In this document: piece after piece, positions 13,001-25,920 of the stretch | Position numbering within the stretch: the first letter of the stretch is position 1 | Layout of the letters: each line of letters starts with the position of its first letter | Origin: Serilophus lunatus | Taxonomy: Eukaryota; Chordata; Aves; Passeriformes; Eurylaimidae | Assembly (NCBI GenBank): GCA_013399895.1 | Contig: VXBA01001420.1 | Coordinates: 1,842,913-1,906,912 of the forward strand | DNA: 64,000 bases | Reading direction: 5' to 3' | Notes under the pieces: generated by a model | Told to the model about the DNA's origin: nothing | Seen by the model: the letters and a program-made list of their open reading frames with translations, nothing else | The model's database searches: none | Program-made: the position numbers and the translations under genes

Positions 13001-13868
13001 TGTGCTCTGAGGCTGATAACAAACTCTGCAGTTCAAGTTTTAATAACTCGGGGGGAGCGAAGAAACTTCAAAAGCTTCGCAATAAATGTTTTTGACAAAG
13101 CGTCAGCTGAACGTTAGGCAGAATCTTGGTAAATCCTCTCATAAGTGGTTTAAAATGGAGGTTTGAACTTCTCCTTCCTAAGTGTATGCATAAGATGTCA
13201 TGGTGTCTTTGGGTTTAAGATTCATTTTATCTGGTCCATGTGCACCATCGGTGTTTCTGCCAACACCTCAGAGAGGGCTGGGGCGGGAATCAGTTGAGCA
13301 GTTTTCTCCTTTCAGCAGCATCTGCCCCTGCTCTTGACCATGACACTCATGGAGACTGGAAAAAAGGGAAAGCAGTGTTAAAGCAAACTGCAAAATACTC
13401 CAGGTAAATATTACAGTGAATCTGAGCTCACAGGCTTTCAAATTGACTTCATCATGACAGGCCTAAAACATCCTGGTCACAGACAAAGCAATGGTTGGAC
13501 ATGGCAACTGCTCGTTGAGTTTTGTGGTTCATTGAGAAAAGCAGATGAAAGCCAGTTTATTACAGCTCTTTGAACCTTCCTTCCCTCTCCTATCACCTGA
13601 GCCACTAAAAAACAAAGGGAAAACAATTCCTTTCTTGCCTCCTTTAGAAAAAAAATGGTTAACTTTGCAATTTATGCTGCTGTTTTCTTTGAACTGTTAT
13701 CTCTGCAGGACTTGTTCTGCCTTATGGCATCCTTTGCCTTTGAAAAGAATTGGCTTTATAATGCCCTGCAGTAAAGCCCTGACTCAGCAAAATACTTAGG
13801 CCCCTGCCTAATTTTAAGCCTATGAATGGCCCTTCTGGTGCTATCAAGGGGGTTTGGGGATATATCTT
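10073..13868. other. Non-coding sequence with a CpG-bearing patch
   Basis: Between two CR1 fragments. It holds an imperfect tandem duplication at 10326-10369, splice-flanked open segments at 10979-11077 and 13316-13403, and the CpG-retaining patch at 12840-13120. No gene is secure. Confidence 0.45.
10326..10369 (+). repeat. Imperfect tandem duplication, about 21 bp
   Basis: gaggatgatgcccactcaga is followed by gagggatgatgcccacagag, differing by small indels. Confidence 0.6.
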
Positions 13869-14060
13869 AGAATCCCAGAATAGTTTGGGTTGGAAGGGAC
13901 CTTAAAGACCATCCAGTTCCACCCCCTTCCACTATCCCAGGTTGCACCAAACCCCTCCCAACCTGGCCTTGGACAGTTCCAGGGATGGAGCTGCCACAGC
14001 TTCTCTGGGCAACCTGTGCCAGGGCCTCCCCACCCTCACAAGGAAGAGTTTCTTTCCAGT
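13869..14060 (-). mobile_element. CR1 LINE 3'-end fragment
   Basis: About 190 bp. Begins agaatcccagaatagtttgg, continues through the ttggaagggaccttaaagac motif and ends in the 'gggcaacctgtgccagggcc / tccccaccctcacaaggaag' segment typical of neoavian CR1 subfamilies. The three frames over it on the + strand are transposon-derived noise. Confidence 0.9.
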
Positions 14061-17000
14061 ATGGCTCAAAACTTTTCAGAAAAATGATCCTAAAACTTCG
14101 GTCAACTCAACTAGATATTCACAGAAAATGCTGAAGACAGATCTGTATCTTATGGAAGCAAAACAGGAAAAAAATGAGGCATGTTGACAATCCTAAAAGT
14201 GTTCAGAGAATCTCCAAAAGATGCCAATCCAAATGAAAGTGATGTGAAAGTGTTACAGGACTGCTCAGGAGCTAATGCTGATGATCCTGAGTATATCATG
14301 TACTGCCAGTCAGTCTCGTGCCTGTGGATTGGGAAAAATTAAAATAGCTGGTGTTAGAGCCACACTGGAAAAAGTTTGCATATATGTTTCTTTTATGTTA
14401 AGTAACTTACTTTAAATTTTTTTTCTCTACTATGACAGAGACTTGATTTTGTTCCTAAAGTCGAATTATTCCTTTTCTTCCTGAATCCCTCTCTTTCTTC
14501 CCACAGTCCCTCAAGGGAAGGATTTGTTGTACTTCACAAGGGCATCTCCTACTGGCAAATCTCTGGAGGAATAAATTGGTGCCACAGGGATCTGCTTGAC
14601 TGGTGGGAATGGGCAAAGCCCCCAGCTTGGAGAATTTTGCAAGATCTCCACTCCCATTTAGAAATGTCAGCAGAGTGAGCCAAGCTTCCAAATGTGCCTG
14701 TATATGGGAGTTCACATTATCCCAAGTGGGAGTTGATTAATTCTATGCCTTTGGAAATTATGCCTTTTATCTGATTCCTGACCAAGGAAACTTTTATTTT
14801 CCATGATGGCAGCAGAAAATGGGCAACCAGCTCTTGTAGGGACACATTTACAAAGGTATTACCATTTGCATTTTCATTCTGTGTTGTAATTTCACGTTCA
14901 CTCTTCATGAAATGATGTTTAGTGGTTAAAATTAAATATTAGGCATGAAGATTCCCAGATTTGCTGTTCTGTCATTGCACAGATTTCAGATTGAACTTGG
15001 CAGGTCTTCTCCTTTCCCCCACCCATTTGTAGTTGTTGACAACTTCACCGAGGTCATGAGGTTGGACTGGTGGTAACAGGCTGGGAGGTCAGGGGAAGGA
15101 AAGTAAAATAGGAAGGAGAGATGTCAAATATTCCTTAGGGTGTTTTAATTTCTGTTCCTGAGGAGCAATAAAGCATAATGTTCTGTACAGTCATAATAGC
15201 AATTGTAATGTACCTTCAGGATAGAAGAATAATCCCTGTTATTAAACACCGTGACTATTTTCAGTATAAAGTAATAGATTTTCTTTTCTCTTGCCATAAT
15301 GTTGGCCCCTGCATATAGGTTGTGGAAAACTTTGTTTGCAAAAACAAAGCTATTGTTTTAACAGAAACCACAGAAATTTTGTCTTTCATATTGAATCAGT
15401 AGCATAATGAGCAGTGGAGCAATAGTTCAACATCAAAGGAGACTTCTTGGATATATAGTGTGTTGCAACAACAGCAAAAAAGTTCCCACCAGAAAAGAAT
15501 TTTGCCATATGTGAGCAGCAGACATATGTATTAGGTTAAAAACAGAAGATTTCCTTTGCTTTACACCAAAAACAAGAGAGAACTTGAGTACAGAGTTTTT
15601 CTGCTGGAACACAGCTCGAAGAACAAGCAGTGTCAATGGGCAAAAGCTCTGTGAAAGCACAAAGAGCACTGAGGATGCACCAACAATATGGCTCAAACAT
15701 CAGCATTTCACTTTTTAAAATACCCTTGGTTTGCTCTGACTCATGGCATTACATCAGTGCTCTTCATAGATACATTTGCCCAATTTATTTATGGTTCTAA
15801 TAACCCAGAGAAGTCTATTTATCTCCATAAAATATTTTAGCAAAACTAGTGATTACTTTAGAAATTCTGTAATAAATTCTGATGGGATTCTTGGCCTCTT
15901 TCCTTTGGATAGAGTTGTATTTGATTCTAAATTGTGAGGCCACCCCTTGTAAAGGAGAAGGTTTTGCCCAGCCAGCCCATAAATTCCAGCTTCATGGAGA
16001 GATAAAGGTACTGATGATTGAATGTTTTAATGACAAAATTTTAAAGCATCTCCATATGTATATCTGGAACAAAATTTGTTTTAATTTTTATTAACATTCA
16101 CATGGGTTTTTTTTCAAAGTTTCAGAGGTTTTTCTTCTCATGAACAGGGAGAGAAAACACATCAATGGATGTAATTTGAATTTAGAAGGCACTTAAAGAG
16201 AGGCCTGTACTCAGAATTATTGTTGGCACATGTTTTGAGGATGTAAAGTGGAAGCCTTCTGTGGGTATTAGTAAGGAGATAATTAAGACTACAGTAGGTA
16301 ATTATGGCAGCTTTTATTACTGAATCTTTCATTAACTAATTATATTAATTTGGTAACATTTGAAAAATTCTTTGAAGATGAAAAGTGCTAACTCTTACTA
16401 CCTTTAGTTGTAGCTTTATTCTGCACTGGTCATAAATATTGAGGGCTCTTCTTGCTACAGATGCAACATCCATGTGTGTGGTGTTGCTGGTACAGCTAAG
16501 AACAGTCATGTATTTATACCAAAAAGACACTGCCCTTATCTGGCATAATCTGATCAGGATGAGCAGTGACTTTCCTGCTGGCACTCTCTGTTTCAAAGTA
16601 CAAATACATTGGTATTTAATGTTTTTTAGAAATTTTTCCTTCTAAGTGTCATTTATTCAACCCTCAGACCGGAGAGATTAATGATTATGATCCCAGATTT
16701 GCCATTTATGTGATGGGATCAGGAACCAAGCCCTGTCTACTCAAAAAGTAGGAATTTATTTCAGGTTGAAGATGCAAAACATCACACCTTTGGAAGTACA
16801 ATAACTTCATAATAGTGATAACAGCAAGAAATTAAAAATAGTTATTATTTCTGTTGATGTGATTCCTCAGAACTGAATTTTCTTTCAGGGAACTCAACAC
16901 TTTTTTTTTTAAATATCCTGTGGTTAAAGGACAGTCAAATCGATCTTCATATATTAAAGACTGAATCCTGTGATTTCCTGTGATTCTTAGAACTTTTCTC

Positions 17001-20000
17001 TTAACCAGCTTTTTGTTGATTTAGATCAAGCCCTTCAACTAACACCAAAAATTGATTCCTGCCCTCACAAGGGATTTTGTCATGCTGTCGTTGTACCTTT
17101 TTGTCTCTCTAGGGCTCTTTGTCAGAAGTTGCTTTACAAGTTGTTTTTTTTTTTAAACCTGCCCCTCATTTATCCCACTGAACTCCTCTGGTCCTGTAGC
17201 ATCCAAGCATCTCTGGGAGCCACATTCCCACCTCCACGAGCACCAGCTCCATGTGTGCTACTCCCTTGCCTGCAAAGGGCTCCAACCTACCAGGAACAAA
17301 GTTGGGTTTGAAATAAACTTCATTAAATGTTTTGCTGGTGATAATCAACACACAATAGAATACTAGCTTAAAAAATGAAGTGCCTACCCAGCAATGGAGT
17401 TCCATTCTCCTTCCACATCAGCCAGTCCCCAAGGTCTCATGGATCGCAGTGACTGTGATGGACTCATCCACAAGCTCTGCTCCAGGTCCCAAAATCTGCC
17501 TGTAACATCTCAGCAGTGAATTCTTAAAGCCGTTACTCTTCTCTTCCATCCTTCTCATGCCTCTCATTGTTGTGTGTGACCAAAACATGATTTTATTCTA
17601 TGATCCTTTCCATTTTTAGAAATAAATCAAATGAGTGTTCCCTTTCTACAGCTCTAATTCACCCACATTGTTGCAGTGGGGCTTATTATCTCATTTACAT
17701 TTTTAAGAGCTTTTCAAAGTGTAGGATATCTGGGCTGGAAAGCAAAACATTTCATTTCTTTGTTCTCTGGCCAACTCAAAGCACTTCCAAGGTCAGGTAT
17801 GGTGTAGACATTCAACAGCAAACATGTTTACATGGCATTTGGAAGCCCGTTTAACTGAAAAAGAAAAAAAAATACAACACTGATGCAAGTCAACTGAGCA
17901 CAGCTGAGGGACAGGGATTCACTCTGTACCTGGAAAAACTTAATAAGTTTTGGTTTCCATTCAGGGAAAAAAAAGCCTCTGACACTTAAAATTTGGCCTG
18001 GATTTTTAATCCCTTTTTCTTCATCTCAGCAGTTATTAATCATAAGAACTGTTACATTTTGGGGAAGAAGTTACACTTTGAAACTGTAGAGTAAAAACTG
18101 CATCTGCGTCAGATTCAGAAAAAGATTTGTGGGTGCTGAGAGCTTCAGGAAGAGCCATCAGTGTTCAGGCTCTGGCCACTGCTTATGGAGCTTTTTGACA
18201 GTAGAGAAAATTGTCAGTGGGATCTTCAAAAAGGTTATTATTCATGGCATCCATCACGATTCCTCCTAGAAAATTAAAATCATGGGCGACAAACTTGCCT
18301 GCTTCTAATTCCTATTTTCAGAGCTAATTATATGCAGGAATGTACAGCAACCATGAGATTTTGATGTTACTTTTTCTTTTTGGCACAACTTTGATCCCAT
18401 ACTGATCTGGTTTTACGTTTTTTTCAGTCGTTGTTCTGATAAAAAGCTGGAATACCCAAATGAACACTAATTATTCATGGAATGTATGCAATGCAGCCAT
18501 AGTCCAAAAAGGGTCCAGTTTTGGAGGTATTTGTGATTGATCTGAGGAGTTAGTTGGGGATTTTGCCATTCCAATACAAAACCTGCCAAAAGCCAGTTAC
18601 GATGTGATTGGAAAAGTCTGTGAACTCACAGAATATTCTGGTTTGGACTATTGGTGAATGGAAGACTGTAAGACTTGATAGTTTGCTACACTTACATGCC
18701 ATAGTAAAAATACTTTATTTCTAAATTTAAGACATTTTCTGCTCTCATAATGAACTAAAACACGTGTGCTCCATGCTGGCAAACACTGTCTAGAGTAGGT
18801 GAACCTAACAAAGGCTGTGTTATCTGAATTTCCCAAATTAAATTACTTACAGATGCATTGCAAACCCTCAGATTTAAAGGAACCACTGGTTTTATCCTCT
18901 GCAGAAGATGTTTGTTGTAAAGAAGAAAAGTAAAAATGGAGAAGTGAAGGAAGGAAAGAGCAGAGTTCCAGTTCTCTTTGCTACCATGTGGTTGCTGTCT
19001 TTAGCAGGAACAATTTGAGATCCTTTTTTGCAGTCAGGACCTTCTGATCTGTGTGATGGGAGTGATAGAAATGTTCTCTGACACAAATACATCTATACAT
19101 ATAAATATACATTTGTACATATCTGTGCTGTCTCTTGACCAAGTCCTGTGAAAGAGTCAAACTTGTTCTTGAGCACAAGGGAAGACAAACTGATGTGTGG
19201 CAAGGTTTCCTCGTTCCTCATTTTTCACCATTAAAAATTGATTCTGAAATAGCAGAGGAATGGTCAGACTTTGTAGTTTATCCAGGAATGTTCCTGAGAG
19301 TCATCCCAGACTGGCTATGTCTGGACATTTTGGGGTTATGGCAGCATTTTTGTTGAATTAATTGTGTTTTTGGTGATATTTCTGATACATGGAATGACCC
19401 TGACCCTACTGCATTTCTACACTGCATGATCTGATCATTTTAGTTTCTAAATCCAAGTGTTCGTGTTTTCCCTCACAAGATCAGATGTACAAAAGGAAAA
19501 CAAAAAGCCTACAATTCACACATAATTCCCACATACATTTCATTATATTAATGCAAATTCCTGGTACTGCAAGACTTGTTGAGTATTGAAGTTGGGTTAT
19601 ATATTCAAAGCCTGGATTTCAACAGTTCTCAGAGCTGGGGTAGTGTAAAAGTCCCTGGGCAGATTTGCAGTTCATGCTTGGGTCTGGTTACAATTTTTGG
19701 CATCAGAACATGTAATAGTCTTATAGCTATAAGACTTTAAAGTTAATGCCTGGCATCACTTCAAAACAGCATGCAAGATCTATCATAAGTAGTCCTCTTA
19801 TCTTATCTCAATAGCAATTCTATCCTGTAAATTATTGGAGAATACAGTATTTCAGTGCTATGGAAAAGGGCAAGGCTTTTTTTTTTTTGTTAAATCTTTG
19901 CATCATGAGTACTGTTAATGATCCTGAGTTATGCAGGGGCCTTCTCCTTGGAGGATGCAAACGTTCACCATATGGTTTGTTCTGCAGAGTCCATGGGCTC

Positions 20001-20020
20001 ATTGGTGTCTCCTGTCAAGG
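14061..20020. other. Non-coding AT-rich sequence
   Basis: No repeat family recognised. Contains a perfect 20-bp palindrome at 19717-19736 and a strong acceptor followed by a 37-codon open frame at 18905-19018. Several poly-T runs (16906, 17143) are present. Nothing else is supported. Confidence 0.45.
19717..19736. repeat. Perfect 20-bp palindrome
   Basis: AGTCTTATAG followed directly by its reverse complement CTATAAGACT, with no spacer. The flanking bases do not pair. Confidence 0.9.
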
Positions 20021-20277
20021 GAGAGCCAGAGGCACCAGGGGAGGTTCAGGTTGGATATTAGGAAAGACTTGATTTTTTTCCCTGGAAGAGTGGTTAAGCA
20101 TTGGAACAGGCTGCTCAGGGAAGTGGGAGAGTCACCATTCCTTAATGTATTCAAAAAACAAGTAGATGTGACATTTAAAGATAAATCTTGGTGGGCATGG
20201 TGGGATTGGTCAAAGGTTAGGCTTGATGATTGTGGAGGTCTTTTCCAGCCTTAATGATTCTGTGATCCTATGATTCA
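20021..20277 (+). mobile_element. CR1 LINE 3'-end fragment
   Basis: About 257 bp on the plus strand, from the 'ggcaccaggggaggttcagg / ttggatattaggaaagactt' segment through 'cattggaacaggctgctcag' to the terminal attctgtgatcctatgatt repeat. The longest CR1 piece in the window and an older type than the one at 63201. The 107-codon frame at 19931-20254 is a remnant of this non-coding 3' region, not a gene. Confidence 0.9.
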
Positions 20278-21496
20278 AGGGTGCTCTATAGAAGGTTTCA
20301 GCTCAGCTATTTTAAAAGCAGCTCTGGTGACTCCTTCAGTGGCATTTATAGCATACCTCCAGCATGAGCCCCTTCCCAGGTCCAGCCCTGCCTCTTTCAG
20401 CTGATGAGTATCAATGCCCTGATTTCCTGCCATACAAAAGATAACTCAAAATATTCCCTTTCTGCAGCCACAGCCGCCTCTGTGCTGGTATCAGTCCCCC
20501 TCCACATTGTGCACTTTGCTTCAAGTCAGCACTTGCAGTTAACAATGCCTTTATTCAAGCTGACAACATCACTAAGCTTTCAGTAAATGTGTAAGTAAAT
20601 GTTAAGCGTGTATTCAAACATGGAACAATGAGTAGGAAACTTTAAAAAAAAAATCTTTGAAACTTTGTGTTGTTTGTTTGGTGTGTATCTGTTAGAAATA
20701 ACATAGACTATCAGTTCCTTGGGGCACACTGTTCTTTTGTTAAGCATATAACAAAAAGATCAAGGCCCTGAGTGACTGCTGTAATAAAGATAAATATATA
20801 AGAAGAACAATAATGACAAAATAAATTTGTCGATGCATTTTATGAGCTTGGTTTAGAAGTGATTACTTCTGGACTAAATAAAGATCGGATAGTTGTGGTA
20901 AAGTGACATGATCATAATATTCCTTTTATTTATTGCCATTTATACTTCATTTGTAGATCACATGCTAGATTTGACTACAGGCAGGAGGGGAGCCCCTCGT
21001 CTCGGCGAGCATCCCATTTCAGTAATATGGAATACATTTTCTCTGCAAATTCCAGGCATTGTTTTCCAGAGAGAGGATTATTTTTCTGGCTTAAAGAAAA
21101 AAATTATTGGCACACTGCAGAACTGTCCCTATGAAGCACAGGTGGTACAAATAAGATGACAACAAAAATGCGAGACTTTCACAAATGCAACCGTTGCAAT
21201 TGCAATATTTCCATTTGCCTCCCAATCTTTGAGGGTATTTATTACATTTGTAGTATGAATACTTGTAGCCTGTAATAAACTACAACTATTAAAATAAAAC
21301 TACCCCTGTTCAATTATTGCTCCTACACGTGCAGAGTAACGTCACCCAGCGAGTGGCCAAACCGCCTCTGCTGCGTCTTAGCGCCACGTCCAGCTGGGAG
21401 CACACACTCACAGCTCGTTGAATGACACGACCTGTGAGTTTTTCCTGCCATCCCATGTTTCTCACGTGTGTTTTGCATCCCTTGGTGTTGTTGCAG
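20278..21496. other. Non-coding sequence upstream of the first secure exon
   Basis: AT-rich until about 21330, then a CpG-bearing stretch (21337-21435) leads into the exon at 21497. That stretch includes a consensus-like donor context (CCT|GTGAGT near 21433), but a 65-bp intron would be implausibly short, so no exon is called. Confidence 0.4.
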
Positions 21497-21586
21497 GCCT
21501 TGCAGGACCAGCTGGAGCATTACCGCAGCGAGTTGTACGCGGCGGAGCGGCGGCTGCAGCGCCACGAACTCAAGGCCCAGGAGCAG
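21497..21586 (+). CDS. Coiled-coil protein, internal exon (first secure exon in window)
   Basis: This is a 90-bp exon of 30 codons, phase 0 at both ends. It is bounded by a 3' splice site ending ttgttgcag at 21496 and a 5' splice site CAG|GTATTG at 21587. The peptide starts ALQDQLEHYRSEL and ends LKAQEQ. Hydrophobic residues sit at positions 2, 6, 9, 13, 16 and 20 (L, L, Y, L, A, L), an exact 4-3-4-3-4 heptad spacing, and charged residues fill the rest, so the segment should form a parallel or antiparallel coiled coil. Base composition also changes: the exon is GC-rich with several CpGs while the flanks are AT-rich. It splices in frame to the exon at 34735 across a 13.1-kb intron. I do not recognise the family and give no symbol. 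The exon itself is well supported; the gene's 5' end is not identified and may lie before the window. Confidence 0.8.
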
Positions 21587-24500
21587 GTATTGGGCACTGT
21601 TCCCCCCCCCTCCCCATCCTCTTCCCTTGGGCAAAGAGGTTCTGTGGTTGAAAATAATATCTGCCTTCAAAGCAAAAGCACATCTTTTCCTGCAGAATTT
21701 TCAGCCAGCTTTCTTTTCTGTTTTGTTGGTAATAAAAGAGAATTAAACTGTCTGAACCCTTCAGGCAAATACTTATCTGCTGCTCTCTGTTGCAAGTTGG
21801 TATTTCAGCTGCTCTAGCTGTTAAATGGTGCATTTATTTTGAACTGTCTCTTTTCAAGTGATGGTGCTGTTTTAATAGAGGTTTCTGGGACTATTCGAAC
21901 CTGTTGTTTAATGGTTTGTATGAAGAGAATTATAATTGGACAGTAACTGAGCTAAATATAATCTTTATTCCTGATCTTTTGCATTCATTGTCCTTCCATG
22001 TTGTCTGTAAACAATTTCATATGATTAATAGTGCTGAAATTTTTCTGGACACTTTCAGTGAAATCAGAGATTTAGTGTGCTTTGAGCAAAATAGTGCATG
22101 TTGTTTACAGAATAGTTTTGGAACAAAAAGTCAATGATCTGCATTCAAATCAGATTAAATTGAAATATTCAGGAAAATATACAGGTGATGAATGTCTGAA
22201 TCACATAGGAATTTATAGATTTTTAATACAAATCAGGTTTTGCAGCGTTTGAGAACTTTGTTTGCTGCTGAGTAAACAGTATCCATAGCTTATATCCTAC
22301 ATAATAAGTTGGAAGATTGTAGAAAATTAATAATCATTAATTTCAAATATTTTTTCCTCAGTTGTTGTTCTGCTTGCACATGGAAATCCTCTTCCACCCT
22401 TGGTGTTTACATTCAAGTATTTCTGGAGTATTGGTGATTAACTGTTCTATTCTCTTCCCCCTCTGCTTCCCAAATCCAAATGCTGGGCCAGGTTCATCCT
22501 TAGCTGATGAGGAATTTGGTGTAGTGGGTGAGCTGGCCTACAAATCCTTGCATTTTGGCTTCAGTCTCCCGGAAAAGAAGGACAATTAGCTCTCTAAGAC
22601 ATGGTTGTCCCTCCCAGGGAACAGCACGGGCTGCACACTATGAGGGACATCCTCTTCCAAATATCTTCCCTTTTTTTCTGATTTTCTTTAGTCCTTGCCC
22701 TGCCATTTTGCTTTTTTTAGTGACCCATTTTGAGGGAGCATCCAGAAGAAGAAATGAAAGAAGTGACTTGTGCAATACAGAGGTTGAAAGCTGCACATGC
22801 AGATTCACAGGATGGTCCCCTCTTTCTGCCTTCAAGGTTTTCTTTTGCATCTGGTCCAAACCAACCTACAGAACTATCCTGTCCACACTAAATTAATGAA
22901 GGACTAGCTCAGCCAGTATCATCTTGTTCTCCAGTATAATGGAACAGAAATATTATTTAAGTTACAGTTTACTGTCCATCTTTGAGCATTTCCTGCAAGG
23001 TTGTTTTGGCAGACTTTGGGAATGCTCATATCCAAGCTTGTCAATGGTCTTGGCTCTGCCATGCATCCCTTGGGACTTTGTGGAGCAGCTGGAACACTGA
23101 GGATGGTTTTATTTAGGTGGCTTTGATCTATTTTGCAGACAAACATTTTGAAAGTTGTTAGTGTATCTTTCCTGTGACCGGCTAATTCATTAGTTCTGCT
23201 TATCTCTCCAGAGAAAAAATGCAAATATGACAGCTCTGACATGTTTCCAGTGATTATGTTTGGCCAGATAACCTGCAAACATGTTCATCAAGTGTTAACA
23301 GTAGTTAACGACTCGTCAGCCGATCAGGGAGTTGAAATATTCAAGGCAGTAACTTGCTTTCTGCTTTTACCAAATATTGCCTGAATCAGAACAGCACAAA
23401 CCATGGAGACTTGTGCTGGCACTATTACAAAAGCCACTTTCCCGAGCTTTTACATGTCTATAAATAAGGAGGAGAGAGGGTTAAAGAGCTTCTGTTTTTC
23501 ATTAAAAGGAAAAAAATCTCATGTTTTGATTCTATAACAACAACAAACAAATGAATGAGACATGAAAAAACATTTTGTTGTGCTTTTAATTAAAAATAAA
23601 AAGCTGTTTCTCGTTATGGCTTGTTGGGTGGTATCTCAGTGCTCCATGTTGGCCCTTTTTTCAGTGCAATGTCCTTATAACTCTTCAGTCTCTAAGAGTG
23701 ACTGACAGAGCTTCAGAGCTTTAACTCCTTGTTACAGTGACCCTCTGGTGATCGCATGGACTTAACCTTTCATTATTATAATTATCCAGAGAGACAGAGA
23801 CAAGCTATCCCATAAATAAAGGAGAGAAAGTACGTTGGACTCTGTGAGCCCTGAGCTGTCTAGAGCTGAGTGTGGCACTGCAGCTGGAGAGGAGCTGTTG
23901 TTTTTATGGAGCTTTTTCCATTCCTGTACTTCTTGTTCTTGCATGAACTTGTGTTTACTCCTGTTTACTTTTTCTATCCCCTCTCAGTGTGAATAGATAC
24001 CATCCCATTCTATCTGCATTGTCTCACCAGTGATGAGTTCAGTCACATTTGTCAAAAGTGCCAGAGACTTCTCCCACTTTGACTGGCCTAAATAATTTTA
24101 TCTTTTCCATAAATGTTGTCCTGTCTCTGTCCTGGTTTTCCAGGACAGTGATCCATGTGTTCAGTAATGCTACACCTCGAGATTGGAGTCGCAGAGTTGT
24201 ATCAACTTTCTTTATTTCAAAATGTTTTCTGTTTCCTTCAAAATTGAAGTGTCCATCTTCTTGAGACACATATAATTGTATTCATGGAAAGTGGCAAACT
24301 GGCAGTAAATTAAGTATAACTCATATTCCAAATAATTTTTTTTTAATATATATATAGTCCCAAGGCAATTCAAACAGTCCAGGAAGGTTTCTAGGAAATT
24401 TGGTTGTGTCCAAACCATTTCCTTGCAAAGCAGCAGGGAAGTTTCTTATATCTCAGTCCTGCATATCTCTGGATATCAGCTTCCTGTCAAGTGATGCCAT

Positions 24501-25830
24501 TCAGGTTGTGTTCCTGTACCATTTTCTCTTGGAGTGAGTGTATCCCTTGGCTGTCCCTGATAAGTGTCTGGATCTAATGTGAGACAAGATTTCCAACAGA
24601 AATATCTTTCATCCTACTAAAAATGTTTCTCTCAAGTCACGTGGCTGTGTGCATGTCAGTCATAGTTAAAAAATCTTAGTTGTTCATATGGGAGGCTTTA
24701 TGTCCTGTGAATGTGTAATTAAAAATGATGCAGATCACTGAGAGCTTAAGCACGTCCTTAAAGACTCCAGGAGTTTAAGGATGTGCCACAAATTTTGCTG
24801 AAATGGAGCCTTTATGAAAGTTCATGGTAGTGATCTTTTTGCTTTATTACCTAGATTTCTTTAACATATCTAATTGCATTTTGAATTCACTTTTTTGAAG
24901 GTAATCATCTCTACTCAGTTTACTAAAAAGCTCCAAGAATCTCTCTTTTGAGAAATACACATGAGAATTTTCCCAGAAAACCCTTTATTCTTTAATTCCT
25001 TACTCTAATGTTTTAGCTCTGGGGGTGGATTGAGTATGATGTAAAAATAGGGATAATAGAGGGGGAAAAGTACTTTGTGTTTGCAAACAACAAGAAGTAG
25101 CAACACTATAGAAACTCAAAGCGTAGGGATACTCCTCCAAGCAGTCAAGTGATAAATAGTCTTAAAGGAGAGAGATTCTCTGAGACAGAAAATCAATTAT
25201 GTTCAATTCATTAATATTGCTGAGGAAATGAAGGAGGATAGCAATGGAAGTTTCCAGCCTTTTAATTTCTTTTTCCTCAAATAGATTATAAAAAAGGGAG
25301 AAAGGAGTTATCTGAATGAGGATGTTGTAGAAGTATTTGGCATAAAATGGAACAGCTTAGTTTAAGTGGATTTCACTCATGTTCAAATGAAAACAGGAGT
25401 GATAATTGTAAGAGAGCCATGATTCAAAAGCATTCAGCCAATTTTAATTTTTAATGTTTATTATCCTGACTTGTTCGATTTTTCATGACTGCTGGATATT
25501 TACCACATTCAGCCCAACTTACTGTTTCCATGCCAACTAAATATATTTGTTCTCAGATGAATGCTGTGATGCATCCTTCTGAAATTTTAGTTGCTGTGTA
25601 GCACAGAGAACTTCTAACATTTGCCACACCTTCTCCTTGCTGGGAATAGTGCTGCTGCCAGCAGCTTTGTGGAGCTGGGAGCAAGGAATCAGTGAGACAC
25701 AGATGAGCAACATACACTGGTGTCCATGGTATGAGTCCCAAGTAGTTCTTAATATGATGGCTGGAACATTTGAGAAATATTATCCCTTTAGTTTAGGGCT
25801 TTTGGTCCATATTTCTTCTCAGAAACATTA

Positions 25831-25920
25831 TCTAGTGGAAACTGTCCCTGCCCATGGCAGAAGGATTGGAACAAGGTGATCCCTAAGGTCCCTTTCAACC
25901 CAAACCTTCTGTGATTCTGA
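25831..25920 (+). mobile_element. CR1 LINE 3'-end fragment
   Basis: Contains 'actgtccctgcccatggcag' and ends 'ggtccctttcaacccaaacc / ttctgtgattctga', the plus-strand CR1 terminus. Confidence 0.85.

Noticed and set aside
19931..20254. 107-codon plus-strand frame
   Set aside because: Falls on the CR1 fragment at 20021-20277 and has no independent coding evidence.
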